A stretch of 64,000 nt of DNA from Aquanectria penicillioides (taxonomy: Eukaryota; Ascomycota; Sordariomycetes; Hypocreales; Nectriaceae): contig PYIU01000002.1 in assembly GCA_003415625.1 (NCBI GenBank), positions 5,766,001-5,830,000 of the forward strand. The letters are read 5' to 3'. Below the pieces are notes generated by a model, which saw only the letters and a program-made list of their open reading frames with translations, had not been told where the DNA came from and made no database searches. Within the stretch, counting starts at the first letter, position 1; the number at the start of each line of letters is the position of its first letter. Shown here piece by piece: positions 1-10,943 of this stretch. The position numbers and the translations under genes were made by a program.

Positions 1-529
1 TCCCACGCCACGCAGGGTCTCGGTGTCGATTTCCTGAGGTGCGCGCAGCTTCAGAATAGCTACATGCAGCGTCTGGGATGCATCCGAAGTCGTATTTGTA
101 TTTTGATCGCCTTGGTAGAACTGGGGGGTGTTGGCCAGGGAGTTGGAGTTCTCAGAGGTATACTTTTGAAGGTAACCCTTGGCATCGCGCTTGGTGGCTG
201 AAACTTCGAGGACGGAGACAATGAAATCCTGTACCGAAAGCGTCAGAGATATGGCTCCATCAATGATTCGTTTATGTGATGTATACTCGGTCAAGAGCCC
301 GTTTTCTAGCGCGCGCAGAAGATGCCGCAGACATGTGACGAGAACCTCCAGGGCCAAACCGAGATACAGAGCCCCCAGCCGCCTGAGAAGCATACCCCCT
401 CTTTATAGGCCCGCAGGATCGCCATTGAGGACAATACTGTTGTCCTAAGCTATATGATATCGAAGGCTCGATGTTGGAGAGGTATTGGCCGCAGCTAGAG
501 GCCTTCTTCCAGACCCGGTTGCAAGCCAT
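1..529 (-). CDS. ARG2: N-acetylglutamate synthase, mitochondrial (5' part, runs off left edge)
   Basis: First committed enzyme of arginine biosynthesis: acetyl-CoA plus glutamate gives N-acetylglutamate in the mitochondrial matrix. Only the N-terminal 157 residues are present. Exon 1 is 529-287 and exon 2 runs from 228 to the window edge; the 58-nt intron (229-286) has a GTATAC donor, a CTGAC branch site and a TACAG acceptor. Splicing joins ALDR to DFIVSVLEVSATKRDAKGYL, which matches the fungal Arg2/Arg-14 block, followed by the block ending in VAILKLRAPQE. The first 50 or so residues are rich in Arg/Ser/Gly, as expected of a matrix presequence. I chose the ATG at 529; the frame stays open further upstream but without an ATG. 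The amino-acid-kinase-like and GNAT domains lie outside the window. Confidence 0.85.
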
Positions 530-1789
530 GGCGTACGGCGATGACGGTGCTCCAGCAGAAGCCCGAAGCCCTTGATGGAGCAGCCGACGACGGAGGAGCC
601 GCCCAAGGGTAACCAGTGAAGGAGAAGTTAGGAATGCTGCGGCCAGTGAGGAAATTATTGCTAGCCGCAAAACATTGTTGAAGAGGAGACAGAGACGGAG
701 GCAAAAAGGCAGACTAGGTGGGAGTTTTGTGTGGGGGTCAAATGCAATCGTGACTGACCGCTGGGGTTGTCGAGTCAAAAAACCAGTCACAGAGATGCAG
801 CGGCTCGAGCAGTGGAGGTGTAGCTGGTGTGGAGGGGCCTAGGCTAGGATGCGATAAGACTGATAAGCCCGAGCTCCCGCCGACTTCGCCTGCCCGCATC
901 GAGGTGCGCGCCATTGGGAGTCCGTGGCAATAATCTCATAGTTGCGGACGAACGGGTCAAGGGAATATGACAGTACACTGTACAGGGTCTCTGCACTAAG
1001 GAGAAAGCGGGAAAACCATAGTGGGCTTAGTTGGAGTGATGTTTTTTGCCTGTTGCCCGCTCGATACCATGGAAGCCAGTCAAAGCCGTCTCGAGAACTT
1101 TTGGTCTGTGTATCCAGGCAGGCGGCGGCTACCAAGTGGTGCCGGGGAATTTGTGACAGAGGGTCGTATTTGCAATGATGTCTACGTATCCCACTGGGTC
1201 GAGGACACCTAGCTTCAATGCAGTCCAATTCCACTGTCATTTGCGCCAGCCAGTTTCCATCTCCAGTATATCATATGCACAGTAAAAGATCCGAAGTTGG
1301 GCGTCTAGCTTGGTGCGAAATTGTTACAGGCGCATAATTGTAATCAGAGGACCATAGCAAAACAATATTCAACATCTAACAAGTCAGGGAGTAGTGCATG
1401 GGTATCTGTCGACATGGTATGTTTTCCCCTTGAGAGCTCCTCGCTTTAGTCAGGACCCATGTACGTCAGTCACTCTGAGTCTCTTAGACCCCACAAGCCT
1501 CTCATGATGCCGTCCCCCAAGGTGAATCAACTAGTCTACATTCGCTGCATTGACTTCCATGCCGAATCCCGGCCCGACAACTCTACCCCACTCGGAATGA
1601 AGTGTGCCGCAGACACAGACAAAAAGTACCTACAAGAGCGAAGAATCGGCTTATATTTTCCAATTTCGTGGAAGTACGGCAGCTCCGTATTCTCTCTCGG
1701 ATCTCGTGAGCAAGAGCTTCAACCCCACCTTTCCCAAACCTCACTGACAATACCCTAACTTATTCAGCTGAATATCGACGATCTCAAAC
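530..1789. other. Intergenic region between divergent ARG2 and HIBADH-like genes
   Basis: No open frame here has recognisable content. It should hold both promoters and 5' UTRs. A frame at 839-1240 (-) exists but resembles no family I know. Confidence 0.6.
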
Positions 1790-2773
1790 ATGGCACCCAA
1801 GCTGCTCTGGATCGGACTCGGAAATATGGGAAGAGTGAGACCTGTCCGATTTTCATTGACCAGCAATCTCATCATCTCACAAATCCATATTTAGGGGATG
1901 AGCAAGAATATCATTGAAAAAGGAAACCTGGAATCGTCTCTTCTCATTTACAACCGATCCATTAAACGAGCGGTGGATTATCAAAAGACTCTTCCCCCAG
2001 GCAAGGCAGAAGTAGTTGAGTCTATTGCCGATGGGGTCTCTCGTGCCGACGTCATCTTCTCGTGCATCGCCAATGACGAGGCTGTGCAGGAAACATATCA
2101 AACCATTTTGCAAGGCGATATCAAAGGCAAGCTATTCATTGAGAGTTCTACTATTCACCCAGAAACCACGGAAACTATCGCCAAAGAAATTGTTGCCAAA
2201 GGTGCCGATTTTGTTGCAGCACCCGTGTTTGGTGCCCCCGCAATGGCAGATGCGGGCCAGCTCGTTGGTGTACTAGCTGGGCCAAAAGCCAGCGTTGACC
2301 GAGCCAAGCCATGGTTCAAAGGCGTCACTTCGCGGGGTGAAATTGACCTAAGCAACGAGCCGTATGGCAAAGCGTTGACCCTGAAGGTCCTAGGAAATAC
2401 CTTTATTCTCAACATGGTCGAACAGTTAGCGGAGGCTCATGTGGTGGCTGAGAAATCAGGCTTGGGCACAGATGCAATCCACAGGTTCGTCGAAGAGATT
2501 TTCCCTGGGCCTTACGCCGCGTACAGCACTAGAATGCGAACCGGTGACTATCACAAACGCAGGGAGCCTCTATTCGCGGTCGATCTTGCGCGAAAGGACG
2601 CTCGACATGCGTTGAATTTGGCTCAAGCTGCTGGTGCCACTTTACGAAATGTGGAGACGGCAGATGCGCACCTAGCACAATTGAGAGAACATGCTGGACC
2701 TTCCGGAGACATAGCCGGAATCTACGGAGCTGCAAGGAAAGAAGCTGGCCTCACATTCGAGAACAATTCCTGA
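1790..2773 (+). CDS. 3-hydroxyisobutyrate dehydrogenase-like NAD(P)-dependent oxidoreductase
   Basis: Member of the beta-hydroxyacid dehydrogenase family, which includes 3-hydroxyisobutyrate dehydrogenase and glyoxylate/succinic semialdehyde reductases. Exon 1 (1790-1834) encodes MAPKLLWIGLGNMGR; a 60-nt intron (1835-1894) follows, and exon 2 runs 1895-2773, giving 307 residues. Visible features are the N-terminal Rossmann GLGNMG motif, the substrate-binding block ESSTIHPETT (about residues 98-107), and the KVLGN block carrying the expected catalytic lysine (about residue 179), then the all-helical C-terminal domain. The protein starts directly at the Rossmann strand, so there is no mitochondrial presequence and it is probably cytosolic. 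The exact substrate cannot be assigned from sequence. It lies 371 bp upstream of VMA9 on the same strand. Confidence 0.88.
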
Positions 2774-3144
2774 CGGTATTACATGAAGATGTAAACATTT
2801 TTATTCATGTATGAAATATTGCTCCACCAATGGTCATTATTCTCAATGCCAATCTTCTATGTTTTGTTCCCGAGTATCACCTACCCTAGACCCCAACCTT
2901 TGGGGAGCTTGTGCCAGGCCACCACGCCGGCTGACTCAGCCACCTCTGGTACCAGCTTTAGGCGCTGGTGATACAGAAGCAACTTGTAGTGGTAAACCGT
3001 CCTTTGGAAGTCGAATCCACAAACACAGCTTCTCCCGAATCTGACCCTGCTGCCATCACGTCGCATCATCCATTTTCCTGCCGGACAGGACTAGAGAAAT
3101 CGTATTTACAAACCATTCTCCCCTTTAGGCGGAATTCGCACATC
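2774..3144. other. Intergenic region between HIBADH-like gene and VMA9
   Basis: Contains the 3' end of the upstream gene and the VMA9 promoter. Nothing else is recognisable. Confidence 0.5.
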
Positions 3145-3576
3145 ATGGCTTCAGGGTAACGTCGCTCCCTTGTCGGGCCAGCTTCAAAGCGCTGCATGCA
3201 CGACAACCAGCAAGGACGCATGGAAACGGGCTAACTTATGGGCTTTTTCGTATCATCTACAGCTCCGCCGTCTTTATCGGCCTTGTTATCATCGTCGCCC
3301 TTTGCGCAGCATCGTGGTTCCTCGCTCCCAAAGGAGAAAACCAAGTGTCAGTCCTTCGCGCCGTCCAGCTCCTGCCTCTCCATGGGCTAGGCAGCTCTCA
3401 TCAATATTGATATCCCGAACTAACACATCATCTATGTACCGAATAGACTCTGGCGATCATCCCTCATCCTTGCAATTGTCAGCTGCTATCTCATGTGGGC
3501 CATTACCTTCCTTGCCCAGCTCAACCCCCTGATTGCACCGAGACGAAGCGACCTTCGAGAAGCGTTCCTGGAATAG
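3145..3576 (+). CDS. VMA9: V-type proton ATPase subunit e
   Basis: Small hydrophobic subunit of the membrane V0 sector of the vacuolar proton pump. There are three exons: 3145-3155, 3263-3346 and 3447-3576, totalling 225 nt and 74 residues, the usual family length. Exon 1 encodes only MASG (the last codon split), joining to SAVFIGLVIIVALCAASWF. Two transmembrane helices are visible, separated by the conserved APKGENQ loop; the second contains SCYLMWAITFLAQL, followed by the LIAPRRSDLR tail. The second intron uses a GTCAGT donor, which makes the loop codon Val where many relatives have Thr. The gene is too short and too split to stand out as an open frame, so it could easily be missed. It is convergent with ARV1. 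Confidence 0.9.
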
Positions 3577-3824
3577 ACAACCACATGGCCGTGGCGTATA
3601 CAACAGAGAAGCGGATATGATGGATGCCTCGAGTATAGTATGGTTCTTGGTCATAGGATGTAAAGGCGGATGGTTGTAATATATATCGTTGTTGCTTTTA
3701 TCACACGGACATCGTGTTGTTCAGAACGGAGTTGGACGCCTATTCTACATTGCTGAAATACATCTTGCAAATCATTATCTTCCCTCACACGCTCGATGTG
3801 TGTCCGGTATTCCCCATGATGGTA

Positions 3825-4886
3825 TCACCCAACCGCAAGTCGACCGGCCCATTCCTTGGTATACATCAACAATGCCCACAGTGCCTTTCCGTCCGCGGCC
3901 ACGCCCAGATCTCCTATAGAATCGACGTCCCCTAGCCCCGCGAACCCCATGACAGCCCGGCCGACGACCCAGCGCGAGGCAGCGCCAGCGATGGCAAGCA
4001 GGCAGGCGGTATAGTATTTGCAATCAAGCAGGATGCGAAGGGCCTCAATGTTGTTCGCTACCACGGCCCAACCGAGAGAACGGGCGGCGGCGGGTACGTC
4101 GTACTCCCAAACGACCATTAAGATTGGAAAAAGTTTTGTGGATGAGGAGACGAGGAGTGCAGTTGAAACGGAATTGGGTCGGGGGTATCTGGGGAGGATA
4201 CCGAGGAGGTGCAGCGGGGAGAAGGGCGACGAGGTCAGGAAGCGGATGCTGGCATGAAAAGCGGCAGTCGAGAGGAAACAGAAGATGACTATGGCAGGGA
4301 GATCCGTCCATTAATCACGGAGCTGTATAATGAAGAGGAGAACACTTACGGAAAAATATGTACTGGAACACAATGGGTTGTTGAGCTAGTTTGCCTAAAT
4401 TACTTTCACCTGGTGTACCATCGGGGACCGTCTGCTTTTCAAGCCGCGCCCACGTTAGGTAGACGTCAAACAAGAGAAGTAACACACCCAATCGAATGAT
4501 AGAGGGCTGTTGGTCTTAATATTAGCTCATGCAAATTAATACTCGGAGGGAACTCAAGCATACGTCAAGGCGATCTCCATCGCGCATCAGTGTATTATGC
4601 AACAAGTGACGGTAAACCTGGGCGCCGTGGTCAATGATGAGTTCAAGGCACCTAGAAGAAGGATGACAAAAGCAGGCGCGAAACTAGATGGACTGACTTG
4701 GGGTTTTATGAGAACAAGATCAATAAACAGCACAACAAAGTCATGCTCCACGTACTTGTCGCAGAAGCGGCCACACTTGCGACAGACAGTCAAGCGGATG
4801 TTGTGCCCGCTGGCCTTGTCACCGGCCCCCGAGTACTGCGTCCATAGCGTCTTGGCCGGGTACCGACACTCTATGCAGATGGGCAT
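3825..4886 (-). CDS. ARV1: ARV1 lipid-homeostasis protein
   Basis: ER/Golgi membrane protein linked to intracellular sterol distribution and GPI-precursor handling. Four exons: 4886-4698, 4617-4564, 4506-4350 and 4288-3825, totalling 864 nt and 287 residues. The N-terminal ARV1 homology domain is clear: MPICIECRYPAKTLWTQYSG, then CRKCGRFCDKYVEHD, giving paired CxxC zinc-ribbon motifs, then FIDLVLIKPQVYRHLLHN. Several hydrophobic helices follow and fit the multi-pass architecture. The start is the ATG directly before PICIEC; the frame is open upstream but the family starts here. The introns use GTCAGT, GTATGC and GTAAGT donors and keep the frame throughout. No frameshift is seen. Confidence 0.92.
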
Positions 4887-6382
4887 TGGAGCTGCGGTGA
4901 ACCCAGCTTTATCTCTTGCTCCGGATTCCGCGGCAGCTTGTTGAATGTCGAACTTGGCCTGGTGGATGTTCGCATGGTGGGAGACCAAGAAGATGGTGGT
5001 GAGAGAGTGGGCCACGCGACTGGGAACAAATGACGTGGAGCTGCCGGCCCCCATTCCCCTGCACTCCTTATCTTATCGTACGGTGGCATGAGCACCAACT
5101 TGGTACCGTACACATCACTTATCTCCATTGAGATCTTGCGTCAAGGTACTGTACAGTAGCACGAATAGGCCGGCACCTAGATAGGTACCTACCTATGCAG
5201 GCAGATGCAGAACACAGGCAAATGCATAGGTAGGTACCTACACACTTGCGTACGACGGATACCATGACCCCGATAGCGCATGGTTGGTACCAAAGCCCAC
5301 CTGTATTGCCTTCTCAGGACCTTTCTTTCGACTTGACGCACAACTGAATTTCAAGTTGATGGATGCTTAGCAGCTGTATTTCCACCTCTCGATACCTAAG
5401 CGGTCATTTGAAGCACTCCTCCGAGTCCCCCGAGTGCCTTTTTGGTTGCATTGTTGTCCCCCGTTCACAAAAGTCGCCAGGGTGTGAGTCTCTTTCTCTT
5501 TAGACTTTCTCGCCTCTGGAGTCTTTCCCATAAGGTCATGGTTCAGTGTCGCTGAACCGCTCTGTTCAATTTTGAACGCCGAATGGACTACAAAACATCG
5601 ACCCAGAAAGCCAAATGAAACCGTAAACATGTCCTGAATGCAAATAACGTAGTGCGGATTGGACAGACAACGAATGGAATGAGCCCTTGTCAAGCGCACT
5701 TGGTGCTGAAATGATCTACGTGCTGAAATGATCTACACTCGCAGGTTAAGAATTGATCTTTCCTTGTTTGAGATAGCGCGACGGTAGGCATGGTTTCATT
5801 TTCGTCTCTTATGCGATTAAGCCTGCAAGTCAGTGTGCTACACGACAAATCTAGGTAACCGAGTAAACGACCAAGGCTCGAGGCATCATTACGTACAAGG
5901 GCGGACGTGCGCGAGGCTGGAGCTGGGGGTGTAGCAGGTAGGAGCAGCGGCTCAGCCTGGTTGATAATAAATCGAATTCTATTCTGGCTATTTTCGTCTA
6001 GATCCGAACGCAGACATGTTTTTGCATACACTTGATATTGGATACAGGGCGGCCTCTTGTTCCATTACCCAGACAAAACAAAGAAAAGAAAACAACAAAT
6101 GGTCTACCATACTGTCCCCATGCCTCACAAACCTTTGTGATTGGCCATTTTCAGCCTGCGATGATCTGTGGATGCCATCACCAAACGCCGCGCAACGTCA
6201 ACAACATGGAGATGCTCGTACAAAAAGCCAGGCCAAGATACCACACTCGCCAACAATCAAACGCCATCATAGGTACTCAATCCAATGGGAGACCCAAAGC
6301 CTACGACAACCTAATTGGGTCACTCCCGGGTTGAGCAACAGTGTTTTAACCACTGCCAGTCTTGTTATAGGGAAAGACCTGC
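4887..6382. other. Intergenic region with TACCTA palindrome copies
   Basis: Between the ARV1 start and the LysM gene stop. Around 5177-5245 there are repeated TAGGTAGGTACCTACC-type palindromes. Open frames at 5367-6031 (-) show no recognisable family and look like chance frames. Confidence 0.5.
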
Positions 6383-8251
6383 TCAATCATACTTGCCTCC
6401 CTTGGCCCCAATTCCCGCTGTTCTGTCCCGAACAACTCCGTCTCCATCGGTTCGGCTGCTTCTCACTGTTCCTCCTATTGAGAGCGCTTCCATCATGCTT
6501 GTCGATGTTGCTCCCTGCGTTTTCCCGTCATCGCTGCCCGTATCCGTCAACTCTATCAGGTCGCCATCACCACCCGATAGACCTCGTGCCCCTCCGATAT
6601 TTGAGCTTGGATTTCTGATGAGCGCGCCCCGTAGCCACGTCTCCACGGCAGCGGCAGCTCTGTCCAGCCCGCTGCCTTGCTGAGTGGCCAAATTTGTTTC
6701 CTGCCCATCCCCGTGATGGCTCTCGACCAATCCTCCTGCTTCGGGTTTGAAGCCAAATTGCGCCGTTTCTGACCCCATGACCGACATGGAAGGAAGATTA
6801 TCAATATTTAGACCTGGAAGGTGCTTCTTAGTCCACGTAGTAAGTGCATCCCTGTCGGGCCCAGGTGCTCGAGCGTTGGCTCCCATAGATCCCACGCCAC
6901 CAGGACGACGCATCCAAGTTGGCAGTGATTCCCCGCCCTCGCCGATCGCTCGGCCTGGGCTAGACATTAAGCTAGTAGAAAATTGAGGTCGGTGGCTTAG
7001 AGAGCTTGTCCGGCGCGACGCTGTGCCTTCTGCCGAGCCCGGAGGGTTACTGGATAAGTCAAGACTTTGTCGGGGTGTCGAAAGAGTTGAGATTGTACGG
7101 ATGCTCTTCTTCCGCCGAGGAGGGAAATATCCCATCGCATTTCGGGCCACTCGGCCGATTTCCACAGGCTGCTGAAACGAGTCAATCTTGACCCAGCGGA
7201 CATGTACCCATGGTTTCTCTTCATCTTCATTCAGCTTAGGCTCAGAGCATGTCCCATTTGTGGACCGGTTAAAAAAGTCGCCGTTGGTTGCCCGAGATCC
7301 AGATATTTCGTCCTCGGGACCAGGAGTTTGGGCAAGAAGATCAACTCCGTGGTCGTTGTGCCAGGAAGGTGGTTCGCATGGCCGGCCTCTTATCTCACAG
7401 GCATCCACAGGGAAAGTAAGCCACTTCCTGATCTGTACGCTGTCTCGAGACCAAAGCCCATTGGCCTTTCTGAACGCATCTTCCCTACATTGATACCGCA
7501 GGATGAGGCCAGCATATGTATCATTTGGTTGGACTTTGTGGATATAGACCAGGTATTCTTCAAGCTGGCGTTGGTCGGGGATGATTTCGTCAGAGTTCCT
7601 ACGCTTGTGCTTCCCTGCAACATCTAGTCCTCCATTGACGCCATCGTGGCTTTCCAGAACCTTGGCTCTCCTCGCTGCCTTCAAGGCGGCATCCCTCTCT
7701 TCTCGCGAACCAGCCGCTACATCATCCATCGAGGATATCTTTTGAGGCGGTTCCGGGCCCCAGACTCCGGCGCTTTTTTTAGAAGAGCTGCCGTTTCTTC
7801 CCCAGGTGCCGGCTCGGGTGGTGGACTGGGATCTCCCAACTCTAGAGGAGCCATCATCCCCGGATATGAGGGACGATGCGAAGCCTTGTACCGAGGCCCA
7901 ACTCTGGGTTAACGAGTCATTGAGAAAGTTACCAAGGTTGGCGGAGCTGGCGGCACGACTGAGGGAATGACCCGAGCGAGTCGAGGGATGAGGGCTCCCT
8001 GAGCGACTGTTGGCGGGGCTCAAGGCAGAGAGAAGGCCGTAGCCTCGAGTTGGAGTGGATGAGGTAGAGGTGAAGTCATTATTGCGGCTGCGGGAGCCCC
8101 GTTCATCGGGTACGTCATCGTTATCGAGGGTGCTGATGAGTCGACGGTTGCGTGGGCGAACGGAGTTTGAGTCTGATAACCGGGACGTTGGCGCGAAGGC
8201 CGACGAGGACCGGTGCGACGAGGATGTCACAGAGCGACTCTGGTCGGTCAT
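6383..8251 (-). CDS. LysM-domain protein without signal peptide
   Basis: Single-exon gene of 622 residues. I chose the ATG at 8251 (MTDQSRS); the open frame runs a few codons further upstream but has no ATG there. The first 200 residues are Ser/Arg-rich and low-complexity. One LysM-like module lies at about residues 236-282 (YIHKVQPNDTYAGLILRYQ to WLTFPV). The rest is polar with further Ser-rich stretches, plus a motif VHVRWVKIDSF and a basic FPPRRKKS patch. No signal peptide or membrane segment is visible, so this differs from secreted LysM effectors and fits the cytoplasmic or nuclear LysM proteins found across ascomycetes. Its function is not known to me. It lies downstream of a long gene-free stretch. 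Confidence 0.8.
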   Translation of the reverse strand: MTDQSRSVTSSSHRSSSAFAPTSRLSDSNSVRPRNRRLISTLDNDDVPDERGSRSRNNDFTSTSSTPTRGYGLLSALSPANSRSGSPHPSTRSGHSLSRAASSANLGNFLNDSLTQSWASVQGFASSLISGDDGSSRVGRSQSTTRAGTWGRNGSSSKKSAGVWGPEPPQKISSMDDVAAGSREERDAALKAARRAKVLESHDGVNGGLDVAGKHKRRNSDEIIPDQRQLEEYLVYIHKVQPNDTYAGLILRYQCREDAFRKANGLWSRDSVQIRKWLTFPVDACEIRGRPCEPPSWHNDHGVDLLAQTPGPEDEISGSRATNGDFFNRSTNGTCSEPKLNEDEEKPWVHVRWVKIDSFQQPVEIGRVARNAMGYFPPRRKKSIRTISTLSTPRQSLDLSSNPPGSAEGTASRRTSSLSHRPQFSTSLMSSPGRAIGEGGESLPTWMRRPGGVGSMGANARAPGPDRDALTTWTKKHLPGLNIDNLPSMSVMGSETAQFGFKPEAGGLVESHHGDGQETNLATQQGSGLDRAAAAVETWLRGALIRNPSSNIGGARGLSGGDGDLIELTDTGSDDGKTQGATSTSMMEALSIGGTVRSSRTDGDGVVRDRTAGIGAKGGKYD

Positions 8252-10943
8252 GATGGTCGCCGGGTCGGCGACAGCGACAGAGATGAAAGCTCGCAAGTGA
8301 GATAGCGGCCTTACATCAAAGTGTGGCTTCGACCCGCGCTGGTATAATTGTGGCTATCGTCGTCATGCAACACCGGCTGCTGCTGCTGCTTTGTAGGTAG
8401 TATCAAAGGAGAAGAGGACAGAGCGAGGACGTCTCGAGACGGCGCGGGATGGGACAGGGGTTGGCGAATGGGAAAATGAGGAGCAAGTCGAACCCAAGGC
8501 AATGCAGGTATCGCAGCGACAATCTTGCGTGAAATCTCCTGACGATGGCGGCAGTAGTTATCAAAAACCGAGAGAAGGAGCCGCAGGCTTTCGATCTGGT
8601 AGTCGTCGTGTTTGTCGTGGGAGGTTTCGTTTGCGGTCGTCCAGTTGGGGGCGGCAGCTGAGGCCGGGGTATGCAATGCGCTTCAAGGTCCGGCGGGTCA
8701 GATAGTCATGCAGGCTGCTACCACCTCACGGGGTCGGCGTGTCGAGACCACTGGCGAGCAGATTGGATGACTTGGGATGGGTGGGATCCAGGGTGATGAA
8801 TGCTGTTGCAGCTGTCGGACGGATCTATGAAGTGGGAGTTCGAGACCAGTAATAGCAACACACAATACGTAGTGGAATTATTAGTGGAAGAAGCAGTGGC
8901 AGCGGCAGTGGCAACAGCGGTGGTCCTGTCAGTACCAGTGCTGTCACTGAGTCGCGGTAGAATCGGGGAACAAGGCTAGTTGGTAGGAAATGTAGTTCGC
9001 TTGTGGGCCTCTGGCCTGTCAGCACCTCCATGTCTACCAGGTACCTACCGATACACGGTGCCTCACGCTCAATAGGTAGGTAGGTACCCACCAGGTAGGT
9101 AGGTCGGCACATTGAAGCAGCCCCCCCTAAAAAAAAAACAAAAAAACAAAACAAAAAAAAAACAGGCCGTGTATCAACACGTCGTACATGCGTCTTGGAA
9201 GGAAAACAATGACAGTGGTGGTGGGCTATAGAGAACCCTGAAGGCAAGCCAGGCTCACTCCGTGCAGCCCGTGTCATCATGGCCGCTCTTGGGGGCGTTG
9301 TATGTGCTCAACGAGTGAGAGCAAGTGACAAGGCCGCGTGGAGGCTGCACTAGGCAAAGACCACGGTCCACCTCCCCTCCATTCCAGACCTGTTTGTCGT
9401 CAGCCAACCCCCCGCGCCCCCCGAATCTGTATCCGTGCACATGCGAACGAGGAAGTGCGGTTATCCCGTGCCTGAGGCGGGTGCGTTGCCAATCCGCGAG
9501 GTTAAGGGGCACCACCCTGGCTTTGGATCGGCCTCTTCACTCACTTTATACCTTACACCGCACCATGCATCATGAAGTCTGTGGTAGAACCACGGGGTTC
9601 CTGGTGTCGCGGATAACGTGTACTCCCGCTACAGCCCGTCCTAAATTAATTCATTGAGATCCAGAATACATACCTAGGTGCTTCGACCCACTTCATAACA
9701 TGCATAGATGAATTCCCCCCCCGGCCTCTTTGTTCTTTCATCTGCTGGAACTGGAATGTAGATGGAACAACCGAGAAAGAAATAGGTGTGTTTCTCCGAC
9801 GACCCGGTCGTGAAATACTGTCGTTACTGGAACTCGGCTGTTTCATGTGTATAACAGCGCCGATGAAATGGCAGATATCTTTTGGCAGCATCTTGTCGAA
9901 CGCTTCCATCGTATCGTCCTTTTCTTGTGGTGTCCCGTCTTCATCCGTATCCACGTCATTCTCAGCATCATCAGGTTTGTTTGCACCACTTATCCATCTG
10001 TATGCACTCTCTAACCGCCCGTCCACTTACAGTATACGCCCAGGCTCATTCATGGAGTGTATCATTGCCAGTGATGCGATCAATTGATACCCTTTTACAC
10101 CAAACCCGGCACCCCCCGAAAAAAAAGTATGGAGTGTAACATGCATGGCTGGGTCATTACAATTAATGACTTGGGTCCTATGCTATGTATGTACAAACGG
10201 CTCCACCAATGTCAAGCGCGCACTTATTTCTCCGCGTAATATATCGTACCCCACTGGCCACGTCGTACGCTTTATCAAGTAAAGACTTGCTTTCCCTCGT
10301 CCTCTACTCACGCCTTTATCCACCCCTACAAGCTACCTCCCGAGACGTGTCATACAGAGCCTTCTTGCCATTCCGCCTCTTCCCAACCTTTCCGGCCGCT
10401 ATTCTTCCACTAGCAGGGCACCAGAGTTGTTGCCACTTCTACCCTGTTAAACAACTTCTTCCAATTTACATTGTATTTTGACACCGGCACATGCTGTCTC
10501 TTGACTCCGAGCTGGTTTTTATGTGTCCTTTCTGATAGGGTGGGGTCTTTCTACAGCTGAAATAAACCCAGCCGCTTTTCAGTCCAGTTCCTGGGATACG
10601 CAAGCGCTCAGAGATGTAATCTGGTTCTCAGAACCAGCATGATCTAAAATTGTTTACCACAATTGGACGATTCTCATCTCCAAATGCTCAATACCTAGAA
10701 CGTACACCACAGAGCTGCTTGGCATGCAAAATTGGCACTGCCATGTCTGTCTATGCTCGTTTGGGTGGGGGTTGGCATTATTGAAAAGGAGAACTGGGGG
10801 TCTCTCCCCAATACCCTCGCACATTCTTCATTAACCTAAATGCATCTCGAGGTTGAAGTTGCTAGGATCACCATTGATGCCAAAGAATTGAAACCTAGCA
10901 AACCTATTAGTTATGCGATGTCATTAGCATCATTCATCTAAGC
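8252..10943. other. Intergenic region, 2.7 kb, low-complexity tracts
   Basis: Holds a short CTG run near 8372, TACCTA/TAGGTA repeats at 9035-9110, and an A-rich tract with scattered C at 9127-9162. No open frame (for example 8311-8676, 8825-9280 or 9646-10026 on the minus strand) shows a recognisable domain or a convincing ATG and intron structure. It contains the LysM promoter and the 3' end of the FarA/CTF1 gene. Confidence 0.5.

Noticed and set aside
839..1240. 134-codon frame on the minus strand
   Set aside because: No ATG-based family resemblance, no intron logic, and composition like the surrounding non-coding DNA.
8311..8676. Minus-strand frame upstream of the LysM gene as a separate gene or first exon
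   Set aside because: No conserved block and no donor/acceptor pair that clearly joins it to the LysM frame.
9646..10026. Acidic minus-strand frame with FDKMLPKDICHFIG
   Set aside because: Starts at GTG, has no recognisable domain, and no flanking exons could be found.
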